From the NCBI GenBank assembly GCA_021372615.1, contig JAJFUB010000085.1, positions 1 to 64,000 of the forward strand: DNA of 64,000 bases, read 5' to 3'. The notes beneath the pieces were generated by a model that was not told the DNA's origin, searched no databases, and worked only from the letters and a program-made list of their open reading frames with translations. The position numbers and the translations under genes were made by a program. The DNA comes from a bacterium. GTDB taxonomy: Bacteria > Armatimonadota > Zipacnadia > Zipacnadales > UBA11051. Below, piece by piece: positions 9,201 through 17,042 of this stretch (positions within the stretch are counted from its first letter, which is position 1; each line of letters opens with the position of its first letter).

Positions 9201-10913
9201 CCGCCGCTACCGCAGGACCTTGTGAAGGCCGCGCCGGACGCCTGCTTCTACCTCAAGGGCGACGGCGTGGCCCAGGCGGCCATCACCGACCGCACCAACA
9301 ACATCAACCTGCGGCTCAAGTACCTGCGGCACCTCTTCGGTGGGAAGCTGCAGGCCGGACAGACCGTGACCGACCAGGTGCTATTCTACAGCGACCGCAG
9401 CGACCAGCCGCGCAACCTGGACCTCCGGCGCGTAGATGATCATCGGGTGCTCATCCTGCGCGGCGGGAAGCCGTGGGGATTGCTCGACACCGGGGTGAAG
9501 GGCGCGGTCGCGACACTCCAGACGCTCGACAATTGGGTCGCCTTCTCGATGTGCGGGCTGACACCCGGAGGCAAGCCCATCGCTGACCACCCGTACTCGC
9601 TGCTCATTGACTACAAGACGGCTGATGCCCACATCCATGCGATGGAGCCTACGGTCCTCGATGAGGACTTCTCGGTCCCGGCGGGCCGAAGCATCGTCTG
9701 GAAGATCGGGCAGAGGATCAACACGACACAGATGCGCCGCGAGGCAGTCGCCGCGCTCGACGCGGCTGCCACGCAGGCTGTCGCCCCGAAGCCCGCAGGG
9801 GCTGAGAGGCTCACCGTCCCGGCCATGAAGCAGGTGTGGGCCTCCCCGCCGGTCATGGAAGACGAGAAGGACGTCGCCGTCGTCAACCGCCTCGTGGGTG
9901 CGTACCTCCACGATGCCTGCATGCACACGCTGCTCGTCGGGCGGGGCAGCAAGTGCGTGGCCCTCGACTTCTCCGGCAAGCAGCTCTGGGCGGTCGAGAC
10001 GGGCGGGCGGGTCAATGACATGTGCGTGGCCGACCTCAACGCCGACCAGAAGCCCGAGGTGCTGGTCGCCTCGGACGATGAGTTCCTGTACATCGCCGAC
10101 GCCGATGGCAAGGTGCTGTCCAAGACGCACTGCGACGCGGCACTGCGCATCGGCACCAGCAGCGTGCGCGACCCGCGCGTGGCTCATGTCTGCGTGGGTG
10201 ACGTGGACGCCGACGGCAAGCTCGACATCATCGTCGGCACCCGCAATGGCAACATCGTGCGGTACGACCTGCAGATGAACAAGGTCTGGAGCTTCAACCA
10301 GATCGAACACGGCACGTTCCGCATGCGGCTCATAGACCTGGACAAGGACGGCAAGCTCGAGGTCGTTGCCGGCAATCGCTACGGCGCGGTCGAGGTCGTG
10401 GACTGCAAGGGCCGGGCCATGGCGGGGGCGTACTCTGAGTTGGGCGACGTGGTGTTCGATGTCGCGGACCTGAACAGTGACAGCCAGCCGGACATCGTCA
10501 ACGGCTCCTCCACCGGGGCCTTCACCTGTACCCCGTGGCGTGGGCGTGTGGCCTGGAACTTCGACAACTTTGGCTACGGCGCGCGCGAGGTCAAGTGCGC
10601 GGACGTGGATGGCGACGGCAAGATCGAGACGGCCCTCGCCTCCGAGACGGGCTATGTCTATCTGCTCAACGCGGATGGCAGCGTCAAGGCGATGCGCCAG
10701 CTCAGCGCGCCGGTGCTGTCGCTGGCGGTCGCCGGCAAGACGGTTGTGGCCGGCTGCCGCGACGGCATCGTGTACGAGCTGGATGCGCAGCTTCAGCCGG
10801 TCAAGGCGGCAGAGCTGGGAGGGCCCGTGACGCAGATGGCGCTGCTGGACATGGGTGGCACGCCGCTGGTGGTCGTCGGGGCCGGGGAGGCAGTGGTGGC
10901 GCTGCAGTGGTAG
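6225..10913 (+). CDS. Giant secreted heparinase-like protein with C-terminal FG-GAP/VCBS repeats
   Basis: A 1562-residue protein with a signal peptide ending near residue 21. Domains in order: a carbohydrate-binding-like beta sandwich (about 22-185); an alpha/beta domain (about 200-385); an alpha/alpha-toroid region (about 400-660) rich in Trp and Tyr; a beta-sandwich region resembling heparinase II/III C-terminal domains (about 690-890); a second carbohydrate-binding-like module; and at about 1240-1540 at least five calcium-binding repeats such as DLNADQKPEVLVASDDE, DVDADGKLDIIVGTRNG and DLDKDGKLEVVAGNRYG. The repeats should form a beta-propeller. The role is probably eliminative cleavage or binding of an acidic polysaccharide outside the cell. 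It overlaps the upstream membrane-protein gene by four bases. The reading frame contains a small GC-rich tandem repeat (7007-7050) that looks inserted. The lyase assignment is moderate. Confidence 0.85.
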   Translation: MRLTPYVVLLLTTATSPLFAQQELLKNTSFEEVTDKGLPAGWSQYGGGVPESVLKVEATARTGKSAVHLTDTGPNVRDNRYAIGVQQDVPVTPGRFYLASVWAKAIARNNDQAVVLQITFLGGAEARNVSNYVAPPIGGDWKRYSLGGVAPDDAKTARVYVYTMHFWTSDTLIDDASLKEAAATPSVATAIFQFGQEPLAGPRKLKLQTPLARGGEPAAIIACPSDPQWRQVAMDLQTAIQRKTGATLPIHLVSVTTGGGLEARTTGAGEARAKGGGEAQDNRARLSELLKTDQTILALGNLNNNFAIERLYFNGYTRADSLWPGAGAFALRTVHQPFNFGDINVLTIEASDLEGAKAGALELAKRLPDSRDCALDQPLLFASSAKPMNDEQRQKLLSGKPSASLLMEFHRACAAYRDSGDEGWALQAKRLMGLCRERLVTDPQYKLDWPEETSSNDIGKMWDVIEEAPVWSDTERAEAENVIFATMLGMRRNVYNWGTFASNDTIVWNHQTFPLLGVYWMARWFERWYPDRDVAGDYLAQVHGAFRGQLKSWKPQCDADGYLTITPRHTIEYTLSRNDYRFFESGNVRQFAEYLTGVCDNQGNIPGFGDSGYGKGPGYELNGLPLAFWYTRDPRYLWRLQQIYGGKWQNPYHTDITPQPWPEIVGVNVYRMPTEYYKWATTSSSYGEGTEKTEVTYEQSFDKISFREDISRDGQFLLLDGFARGKHLQYDGNSIIRYHADGEDWLIDGDYLVRNTTDHNMISIVRDGRCAVLEPAFTSLDAHADLPGVGFTRTTVQGYNGADWTRNILWLKGEGFVVVDELTARQPGSYTFENVFKMLDLGKLEFDGRCAKVSRPTAGGMGSRDLSYTQAEGVGKVVRFGNQGSRLEFPVTLPAGEYAITLFGQGTGGGTDSFWLQVDEAEPVACHVPIEKLGPSSAAWTKDVPTPNVKIGQSGTHIVRITLREGPGTMLQKVTIADKAGKEVATIDALKPPPLPQDLVKAAPDACFYLKGDGVAQAAITDRTNNINLRLKYLRHLFGGKLQAGQTVTDQVLFYSDRSDQPRNLDLRRVDDHRVLILRGGKPWGLLDTGVKGAVATLQTLDNWVAFSMCGLTPGGKPIADHPYSLLIDYKTADAHIHAMEPTVLDEDFSVPAGRSIVWKIGQRINTTQMRREAVAALDAAATQAVAPKPAGAERLTVPAMKQVWASPPVMEDEKDVAVVNRLVGAYLHDACMHTLLVGRGSKCVALDFSGKQLWAVETGGRVNDMCVADLNADQKPEVLVASDDEFLYIADADGKVLSKTHCDAALRIGTSSVRDPRVAHVCVGDVDADGKLDIIVGTRNGNIVRYDLQMNKVWSFNQIEHGTFRMRLIDLDKDGKLEVVAGNRYGAVEVVDCKGRAMAGAYSELGDVVFDVADLNSDSQPDIVNGSSTGAFTCTPWRGRVAWNFDNFGYGAREVKCADVDGDGKIETALASETGYVYLLNADGSVKAMRQLSAPVLSLAVAGKTVVAGCRDGIVYELDAQLQPVKAAELGGPVTQMALLDMGGTPLVVVGAGEAVVALQW
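7007..7050 (+). repeat. In-frame tandem GC-rich repeat inside the 1562-residue protein gene
   Basis: Two 20-base units (GGAAGCCCGCACTACGGGCG at 7007-7026 and a copy with two changes at 7031-7050) are spaced 24 bases, that is eight codons, apart. They add a low-complexity Gly/Ala/Arg/Glu segment (GLEARTTGAGEARAKGGG) between two folded parts of the protein. Each unit resembles one arm of the intergenic hairpins in this window. Confidence 0.6.
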
Positions 10914-10945
10914 GGGCGCAGTTGCTGTAGGGGCATGGTTGCTGC

Positions 10946-10993
10946 GGGAGGGGTCACCGACCCCGATCGGTCGCGGTCGGTGACCGCTCCCAC
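10946..10993 (+). repeat. Intergenic hairpin; source-like copy of a repeat also found inside a gene
   Basis: An inverted repeat: the 17-base arms at 10946-10962 and 10975-10991 differ at one position (arm GGGAGGGGTCACCGACC). Bases 10969-10993 are identical, in reverse complement, to 30325-30349 inside the coding sequence of the 1680-residue protein. The hairpin follows the stop codon of the gene ending at 10913 and could act as a terminator, although no T-run follows. A further short palindrome (GGCGCGATCAATCGCGCT, 11032-11049) lies before the next gene. Confidence 0.75.
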
Positions 10994-11062
10994 GACTGAC
11001 TGCTCGCACAACTGACCGCTGCCATATGAAGGCGCGATCAATCGCGCTGCTACGGAGCGCCT

Positions 11063-13588
11063 ATGAGCGATCAGCCGGTACAGGGCGTCGTCAGCACCAT
11101 CGCGGCCAAGTGCAAGCGATGCTACAACTGCGTGCGCAGTTGCCCCGCCAAGGCCATTCGCGTGCAGAGCGGCCAGGCGTGGGTCATGGCCGAACGCTGC
11201 ATCGGGTGCGGCAACTGCCTCCGGGTCTGCGCCCAGAACGCCAAGCAGGTGCAGTCGGCGCTGGAGGAAGTGCAGGGCCTGCTGAGCCTGACTGCGCGTG
11301 GGCCGGGACATCCTGGACCGGCCGATGACGTTCCCGTCTCTCTGGCCGGTCCAGGATGTCCCGGCCCACGCGACGGACGGCGGCCTGTGGTCGCCATCCT
11401 GGCCCCCTCCTACCCCGGGGCTTTCGAGCATCTGGACGCCGGGCATGTCGTGGCCGGGGTGCGAGCGCTGGGCTTTGACAAGGTGATGGAGGTCGGCTTC
11501 GGGGCGGAGATGGTGGCCGCGGCCTATGTGCGGCTGCTCAAGTCGCGGCCGTGGGGCACGGTCATCAGCACCGCCTGCCCGGCTCTGGTCGGCTACATTG
11601 AGAAGTACATGCCGGAACTGGTGCCGATGCTGGCGCCGATCGTGTCGCCGATGGTGGCGCTGGGGCGGGCCGTCAAGGAGCAGCTGGCCCCCGGCGCCGC
11701 CGTCGTGTTCATCGGGCCCTGCATCGCCAAGAAGGTCGAGCGTCTCTCTCCCGCCGTCGCGGGCGCCGTAGATGCCGTGCTCAGCTTCACAGGGCTGCAG
11801 GAGCTCTGGCAGCAGCGCGGCCTCGATCCGGCGTCGCTGCCGCCCGCAACGGCCGATGATCCCCTCCCCTACATGGGCGCCGTCTTTCCCGTATCCGGGG
11901 GGCTGCTGAAGGCGGCGGCCATCGAGGCCGACGTGCTCGACGACTCGATCCTGGTCGTGGAGGGCCCCGACCGCTGCCTGGCCGCCCTGCGCGAACTGGG
12001 CGAGGGCAATGTGGCGCCGCGCCTGGTGGATGCGCTCTTTTGTGAGGGGTGCATCGCGGGCCCGGCGTATGCCGACAGCCTCTCGCTGCTGGCGCGCAAG
12101 GAGCGCGTGACGGCCCATGTGCGGACCTTGCAGCGACAGGCGCGCCAGCTCACGCGGTCGCTCAGGCAGGTGGCGGGAGTGAACGTAGGCCGTAGCTTTA
12201 CTCCCCAGCCCCTGCAGGCGTCACAGCCCACCGAGACCGAGATCCGTGACATCCTTGCCAAGACCAGCAAGCTCACCCCGGCGGACGAACTGAACTGCGG
12301 CGCGTGCGGTTACCCCACGTGCCGCGACAAGGCCATCGCCGTCTACCAGGGCCTGGCCGAGCCGGAGATGTGCCTGCCGTACCTGATTGACCAGTTGCAG
12401 GTGAACCTCGACCAGATCACCCGCGGCCGCGAGGAGTTGGCGCGGACCCGCGAGTTGGCCTGGCGGGCGCAGCAACTGGCCTCCATGGGCGAGTTGGCGG
12501 CCGACATCGGCCAGCAGATCAGCAACCCGCTGGCGCGGCTGGTGCTGTTCGCGCAGTTGCTGCGCGACAACATGCCCGCCGATGATGTGCGGCGGGAGGA
12601 CGTGGCCAACATCGTGGCCGAGGCGCTGCACTGCCGCGAGGTGCTGTCCAGTCTGCAGGGCTTCGCCCGGCAGCGCGAGCCGCAGTGGGAGGAGACGCAA
12701 GTGTCGGCCATCGTGGCGCGGGCGCTGGGCGAGCTGCAGACGAAGCTGCAGGCGGCCAGCGTCACCGTCGAGCAGCACCTGCCCGCCAACCTGCCGCCCC
12801 TCGTCGCCGACCCCGCGCAACTGGCCCAGGTGCTGGTGAACGTCCTGACCAACAGCCTGGAGGCCATGGACGGGGGCGGGACCATCACCATCACCGGGCG
12901 CCTGTCCGAGGATCGCCGCATGGTCGAGGTGGATGTCCACGACCCGGGACGCGGCATTCCCCCACACCTGCTCGAACGCGTCTTCCAGCCCTTCGTCACC
13001 ACCAAGCAGGACCTACGCGGGGCGGGGCTGGGACTGCCGGTGGCGCACGGGATCATGCAAGCCCATGGTGGCGAGCTGCTCATAGACAGCGCGCCGGGCG
13101 AGGGCACGACGGTGACGCTACGGCTGCGCGCCGAGGCGGCCCCGCGGGTGGGGGCCGGGGCGCTCAAGGTCATGATCGTGGATGACGACCCCGACTTCCT
13201 CGAGCAGCACCGCCTGATGCTCGAGAGCGCGGGCTTCGCCGTGGTCGCCGCCGAGCGCAGCGATGAGGCGCTGGAAGTCGCCAACCGCGAGATCCCGGAT
13301 GCGTTTGTGCTGGACATGATGATGGAACGGACCGACTCGGGCGCCCGCCTGGCCCGGGCCCTGCGCCGCGACCCCCGCTTCCGCAAGTCCCCGATCATCA
13401 TGCTCACCTCCGTTGTGGACGACATGGGCTTCGACTTCCACCGCAACCCGGAGACCGTGCTGGAGTGGATGAAGGCCGACGCCTGGTTCGACAAGCCCGC
13501 CCCCATGGTCGAGATCTGCGACAAGATCCGTTCCCTGCTACCAGACCCCGGCGACCCGGGGGAGGCATCGTCCCCCACGACGGAGTGA
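11063..13588 (+). CDS. Iron-only-hydrogenase-like sensor fused to histidine-kinase core and receiver
   Basis: An 841-residue modular protein. Residues 1-60 hold two 4Fe-4S motifs (Cys17/20/23/27 and Cys46/49/52/56). Residues about 105-360 are an [FeFe]-hydrogenase large-subunit domain retaining the four H-cluster cysteines: Cys172 in STACPA, Cys220 in GPCIAKK, and Cys327 and Cys330 in FCEGC. A further 4Fe-4S module has Cys412/415/420/437. Residues about 455-690 are a kinase core with intact ATP-binding boxes (NVLTNSLEAM, DPGRGIP, GAGLGL). Residues 715-835 are a receiver with acidic pocket, Asp in FVLDMM, Thr/Ser and Lys (FDKP). The H-box reads GELAADIGQQISNPL, so the usual phosphorylated His is Gln484. 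The family (HydS-like sensory hydrogenases) is thought to sense H2 or redox state. No maturation genes (hydE/F/G) or catalytic hydrogenase lie in this window. The ribosome-binding site is GGAG. It carries an in-frame 78-bp palindrome at 11295-11372. Confidence 0.85.
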   Translation: MSDQPVQGVVSTIAAKCKRCYNCVRSCPAKAIRVQSGQAWVMAERCIGCGNCLRVCAQNAKQVQSALEEVQGLLSLTARGPGHPGPADDVPVSLAGPGCPGPRDGRRPVVAILAPSYPGAFEHLDAGHVVAGVRALGFDKVMEVGFGAEMVAAAYVRLLKSRPWGTVISTACPALVGYIEKYMPELVPMLAPIVSPMVALGRAVKEQLAPGAAVVFIGPCIAKKVERLSPAVAGAVDAVLSFTGLQELWQQRGLDPASLPPATADDPLPYMGAVFPVSGGLLKAAAIEADVLDDSILVVEGPDRCLAALRELGEGNVAPRLVDALFCEGCIAGPAYADSLSLLARKERVTAHVRTLQRQARQLTRSLRQVAGVNVGRSFTPQPLQASQPTETEIRDILAKTSKLTPADELNCGACGYPTCRDKAIAVYQGLAEPEMCLPYLIDQLQVNLDQITRGREELARTRELAWRAQQLASMGELAADIGQQISNPLARLVLFAQLLRDNMPADDVRREDVANIVAEALHCREVLSSLQGFARQREPQWEETQVSAIVARALGELQTKLQAASVTVEQHLPANLPPLVADPAQLAQVLVNVLTNSLEAMDGGGTITITGRLSEDRRMVEVDVHDPGRGIPPHLLERVFQPFVTTKQDLRGAGLGLPVAHGIMQAHGGELLIDSAPGEGTTVTLRLRAEAAPRVGAGALKVMIVDDDPDFLEQHRLMLESAGFAVVAAERSDEALEVANREIPDAFVLDMMMERTDSGARLARALRRDPRFRKSPIIMLTSVVDDMGFDFHRNPETVLEWMKADAWFDKPAPMVEICDKIRSLLPDPGDPGEASSPTTE
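11295..11372 (+). repeat. In-frame 78-bp perfect palindromic element inside the sensor gene
   Basis: Bases 11295-11323 and 11344-11372 are exact reverse complements (29-bp arms, core GGGCCGGGACATCCTGGACC) around a 20-base loop. The total of 78 bases is exactly 26 codons, contains no stop in the coding frame, and encodes a Gly/Pro-rich stretch (ARGPGHPGPADDVPVSLAG) at about residues 78-103. This is the linker between the 4Fe-4S domain and the hydrogenase domain. I see no second copy in the window. Confidence 0.9.
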
Positions 13589-13638
13589 CCCCGGCGCGCC
13601 GCATGGCGCCCCGACCCTGAACGAGCCGAGGTGGAACA

Positions 13639-16278
13639 GTGCGCACCCGCTGGTATCTCTGGGTTCTGACGCCCGTGTTGACCTGTGCCGCAGTCTGGGC
13701 GCAGGCGCCACGCGTCGAGGAGCAGGCCGACCGTGTCGTGCTGCGCAGTGAGTGTCTGACCATGGCGCTGAGCAAGGCCGAGAAGGGGGCCATCGTGTCG
13801 CTGGTGGATGCGGCCTCGGGGCGCGAGATGGTGGCCGCTCAAGCCGCGCCGCAACTCTTTGCCCTGACCCTCACCGACGACGCCGACGCCACCCGCAAGC
13901 AGATCCCGGTGTCCAGCCGTGAGGCCGCGACTTGCGCGGTTGAAGTGCGCTCGGAGGGCGCTCGCGGTCTGGCGACGCTGCGCTTTGGCAATCTCGGCGG
14001 ACGAGGGATTGAGGCCACATGCACCGCGGCGGTGGCCACCGGGGACCCGTACGTGCGCTGGCGGCTGTCACTGCGCCTGCCGGAGAAGCTGACGCTGACG
14101 CGGGTGGACTTCCCGCTGGTGGTGCTGCGGGCGCCGTTGGCGGCGGGCACGCCAGGGGAAGCTGTTGTGCTCGGCGCGACAAAGGGCGGCGTCTACCCGC
14201 AGCCCTCCCAGTGGGCGCAGGGAACCGGCCTGTGGCGCGGGATGCCCGGCAGCCTCGCGGCCCAGTTCGCCACGGTCTACGACGACGCCGGCGGCTTTCT
14301 CACCGCCTGCCACGACAGCCTCGGCACCCCCAAGACGGTCGGCGTGCGGCGCGGTCCGGAGGGGCTGGAGGTCAGTTGGACACGCGCTTGCTTCACCCCG
14401 GCGACCTGGGCGCTGGACTATGACGTGGTGCAGACGGTCTTCCGCAGCCCCGACGCGTCGCGGCCCACCGACTGGCGCGATGCCGCCGACCTGTACAAGC
14501 AGTGGGCGGTCCGGCAGCCCTGGTGCGCGCGGACGTACGCCGAGCGCAAAGGGATCCCCGCCTGGATGAAGGCCGGCCCGGCGATGGTGCGGTTCAACCG
14601 GGGCTGGCTGGCCGCCCCGGAGCGCATCGAGAAGTGGCTGGCGCGGTACTGGGGGCGGTACTTCGCGGATCGCCGCCCGCTCATCACCGCGTACTGGGGC
14701 TGGGAGAAGGTCCAGACCTGGGTCACTCCCGACTACTTCCCGGTGTACCCGTCCGACGAGCAGTTTGCCCGGCTCCAGAAGCTTGCCCGCGCACGCAACG
14801 GCCACGCCTTCTTCTGGCCCAGCGGCTACCACTACACGCTCACCTACCGCAAGCGGGACGACGGTACCTTCGAGTGGGATGACCGAGCGCGATTCGCGCA
14901 GGTGGCCCAGCCCCACGCAGTGGTGACCCCGGAGGGGAAGGCCTACCAGGCGGCCCGTTCGTGGTTGGTGGGGGGGGAGACGTCCTGCATGTGCCCCGGG
15001 GACCCGTGGACGCTCGACTGGTTCAACCACACTGCGGTCGAGTGCGCGCGGCGAGGCGTGGAGATCGTGCAGGTGGACCAGGTAGTCGGCGGGAGCTTCC
15101 CGGCCTGCTACACCACCCGGCACCCGCACCCGCCCGGCCCGGGCCTGTGGCAGACCGAGGTCTTCCACCGTCAGCTGCAGACGATGCTTGCCGCCATGCG
15201 GAAGATCGAGCGGGACTCGGTGGTGTGCTTCGAGGAGCCCAACGAAGTGTTCCTGCAGGAGATCGGCCTGCAAGACTACCGCGACTGGGAGGTGTTCCGG
15301 TCCGCCAGGCCGCCCGTCGAGCTAGCCTCGGTCTTCAACTATCTCTACCACGAGTACGTGCCGACCTTCCAGAGCAACCCCCGCGAGGGGAACAAGGTCA
15401 TGGCCGCATACTGCCTCGTCAACGGCCAGGTGCCCCACTTCGTCCCCTCGTCGGGGTTCGACCTCGGCAGCGCGCCGCGCAATGGAGCGTTCGAGAGCTG
15501 GACCGGCGAGGTGCCCGAGGGCTGGGACAAAGTCGCCGGCTGGCAGGGCAAGACCTTTGACGGACGCTGCCACCGTGATGATCAGGTCAAGCACGGCGGG
15601 GTCGCGAGTCTGCGGCTGGAGAACCAGCAGGAGAGCGAGGTCGTGCAGGTCTCGCAGAACCTGTCAGTCGGCGCCCCACTCATCGTGGGCAAGCGCTACC
15701 GCCTGAGCGCCTGGGTCAAGACCGGCCACCTGGCCAAGCCCAACCAGATCGGCTTCACCACGCTGACTACAGACCTCAAGGGCACCGGCGGGGGCGGCGC
15801 CATTGCGTTCCCGGCGCAGGCTGGCGACTGGACACGGGGACAGGCCGAGTTCGCCGTCCCGGAGGGTTCGGACTTCCTGCGGATCATGATCCACGTGCAG
15901 GGCCCGGCGCAGGTGTGGGTGGACGACATGCTGCTGGAGGAAGTACTGCCCGACGGCACGGCTCGCCCGGTGACATGGCCGGACACGCCGGCCGACCACG
16001 ACCTGATGAAGCAGTGGGCCGACCTGTACCACGGCGCGGGGCGACCGTATCTGCTGCTGGGGATGATGCTGCATCCGCCGCGCCTGGAGGTCGGCAGCAT
16101 CCAGACGCAGGGGCACACGTGGCCGGCGATCCTGCATAACGCCTACCGCGCACCGGACGGCAGTGAGGCCGTGGTGGTGGTCAATGTCAGCGATCAGCCG
16201 CAGACAGGGAAGCTGACATGGCGGGCGAAGCTCAGGGAGGTGGCGCTGGAACCGTGGGAGGTGCGCCTGGTGCGGTGA
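13639..16278 (+). CDS. Secreted DUF6259-type glycosidase-like protein with C-terminal binding module
   Basis: An 879-residue protein starting at GTG with a signal peptide (LWVLTPVLTCAAVWA). Residues about 25-270 form a beta-sandwich and 300-610 a TIM-barrel-like domain of the DUF6259 type, with GWLAAPERIEKW, ITAYWGWEKV and the acidic candidates VQVDQVVGG and CFEEPNEVF. A carbohydrate-binding-like sandwich follows (about 615-770), then a small beta domain. DUF6259 proteins are presumed glycoside hydrolases related to alpha-galactosidase-like clans; the substrate is unknown. It starts 50 bases after the hydrogenase-like sensor on the same strand, so it may be co-transcribed. A paralogous DUF6259 gene lies at 17128-19272 on the other strand. 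Confidence 0.8.
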   Translation: MRTRWYLWVLTPVLTCAAVWAQAPRVEEQADRVVLRSECLTMALSKAEKGAIVSLVDAASGREMVAAQAAPQLFALTLTDDADATRKQIPVSSREAATCAVEVRSEGARGLATLRFGNLGGRGIEATCTAAVATGDPYVRWRLSLRLPEKLTLTRVDFPLVVLRAPLAAGTPGEAVVLGATKGGVYPQPSQWAQGTGLWRGMPGSLAAQFATVYDDAGGFLTACHDSLGTPKTVGVRRGPEGLEVSWTRACFTPATWALDYDVVQTVFRSPDASRPTDWRDAADLYKQWAVRQPWCARTYAERKGIPAWMKAGPAMVRFNRGWLAAPERIEKWLARYWGRYFADRRPLITAYWGWEKVQTWVTPDYFPVYPSDEQFARLQKLARARNGHAFFWPSGYHYTLTYRKRDDGTFEWDDRARFAQVAQPHAVVTPEGKAYQAARSWLVGGETSCMCPGDPWTLDWFNHTAVECARRGVEIVQVDQVVGGSFPACYTTRHPHPPGPGLWQTEVFHRQLQTMLAAMRKIERDSVVCFEEPNEVFLQEIGLQDYRDWEVFRSARPPVELASVFNYLYHEYVPTFQSNPREGNKVMAAYCLVNGQVPHFVPSSGFDLGSAPRNGAFESWTGEVPEGWDKVAGWQGKTFDGRCHRDDQVKHGGVASLRLENQQESEVVQVSQNLSVGAPLIVGKRYRLSAWVKTGHLAKPNQIGFTTLTTDLKGTGGGGAIAFPAQAGDWTRGQAEFAVPEGSDFLRIMIHVQGPAQVWVDDMLLEEVLPDGTARPVTWPDTPADHDLMKQWADLYHGAGRPYLLLGMMLHPPRLEVGSIQTQGHTWPAILHNAYRAPDGSEAVVVVNVSDQPQTGKLTWRAKLREVALEPWEVRLVR

Positions 16279-16300
16279 GGCGCGCTACCGGGCCGCACAC

Positions 16301-16330
16301 CACCGCCCGCAGCCGGAGGCTGCGGTGGGG
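16301..16330 (+). terminator. Hairpin between convergent genes
   Basis: CCGCAGCC (16307-16314) pairs with GGCTGCGG (16318-16325) around a GGA loop, with partial extension on both sides. It lies between the convergent ends of the genes at 16278 and 16352 and could terminate both, although no T-run follows on either strand. Confidence 0.5.
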
Positions 16331-16351
16331 CCCGCCGAGCGGCGGCTGGCG

Positions 16352-16882
16352 CTACAGGGCCGCCGCGTTCGTGAAGACCTGCGGGTTGCCGTAGGCCGAG
16401 CTGTAGGCGACCACGAAGCTGTTGTTGCACTTGCCCTTCGTGGTTCCGCCGGCCTCAAGGAGTCGGCCCAGGGGCTTCCCTGCCACCGGCGCGTCGGCCA
16501 CGAACACCCAGTAGGCCTTGTCTATGGGCATCTGCCGCTGGAACTTGACCGTCGCCTGCGCCCCTGCAGGGATCTCCGGGACCCCCACCGAAGCGAACAC
16601 GCCAGCGCCCATGACGCCTCCGGTAACGTCAGTGACGCTCAGCACCCCCAGTGTCGTGCCCCCGGCGTTGCCGATGCCCTTGTTCTTGATGATGATCGTG
16701 AAGTCGTGGGCCGGGAACTCTCCGCCGCCCGTGCGCTCGATCTTCACCTCCTTCACCACCAGGTCCGGCAGCTTGAATGGGATGGGGGTGTACGGCGGAG
16801 CTGCCACTGCCTGAACCACCAGCCCCAGAGCCACAACCACAGCAACCACCGCGACCCCGGTAACACATCGCTTGAGAGACAT
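16352..16882 (-). CDS. Secreted CARDB-domain protein
   Basis: A 176-residue protein with a signal peptide (VTGVAVVAVVVALGLVVQA) and one CARDB-type immunoglobulin-like domain: PDLVVKEVKIE, then HDFTIIIKNKGIGNAGGTT, then VPEIPAGAQATVKF. CARDB is an adhesion/scaffold fold often attached to bacterial surface enzymes, but here it stands alone. The ribosome-binding site GAGGAGG precedes ATG 16882. A strong hairpin (16905-16934) lies just upstream of it in the presumed leader. It may be a small extracellular binding protein; no catalytic residues are evident. Confidence 0.82.
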   Translation of the reverse strand: MSLKRCVTGVAVVAVVVALGLVVQAVAAPPYTPIPFKLPDLVVKEVKIERTGGGEFPAHDFTIIIKNKGIGNAGGTTLGVLSVTDVTGGVMGAGVFASVGVPEIPAGAQATVKFQRQMPIDKAYWVFVADAPVAGKPLGRLLEAGGTTKGKCNNSFVVAYSSAYGNPQVFTNAAAL

Positions 16883-16904
16883 TGCCTGATGCCTCCTCTT
16901 TGCT

Positions 16905-16934
16905 GGAAGGGCCCCACGGCGTGGCTACCCTTCC
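16905..16934 (-). promoter_or_regulatory. Leader hairpin upstream of the CARDB gene
   Basis: Read on the minus strand, GGAAGGG (16934-16928) pairs with CCCTTCC (16911-16905), and the loop can form a second stem (GCCACGCCGTGGG). It ends about ten bases before the GAGGAGG ribosome-binding site. An AT-rich patch further upstream (GATATACCATATG, about 16956-16968) is a candidate -10 region, but I find no matching -35. This could be a translation-modulating leader or just another dispersed palindrome. Confidence 0.4.
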
Positions 16935-17042
16935 TACACGGCCCAGCGAGTCTCGCATATGGTATATCTTCGCGCAACGAACTGACCTCACGCTCTGGTC
17001 AAGAGTGTGCGGGCGGCGACTCACAGTGGGGCGGGCAGTGCT

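Noticed and set aside
11063-13588. Calling the sensor a catalytic hydrogenase
   Set aside because: Fusion to kinase and receiver domains and altered surroundings of the cluster-binding cysteines fit a sensory protein; no electron-transfer subunits or maturases are nearby.
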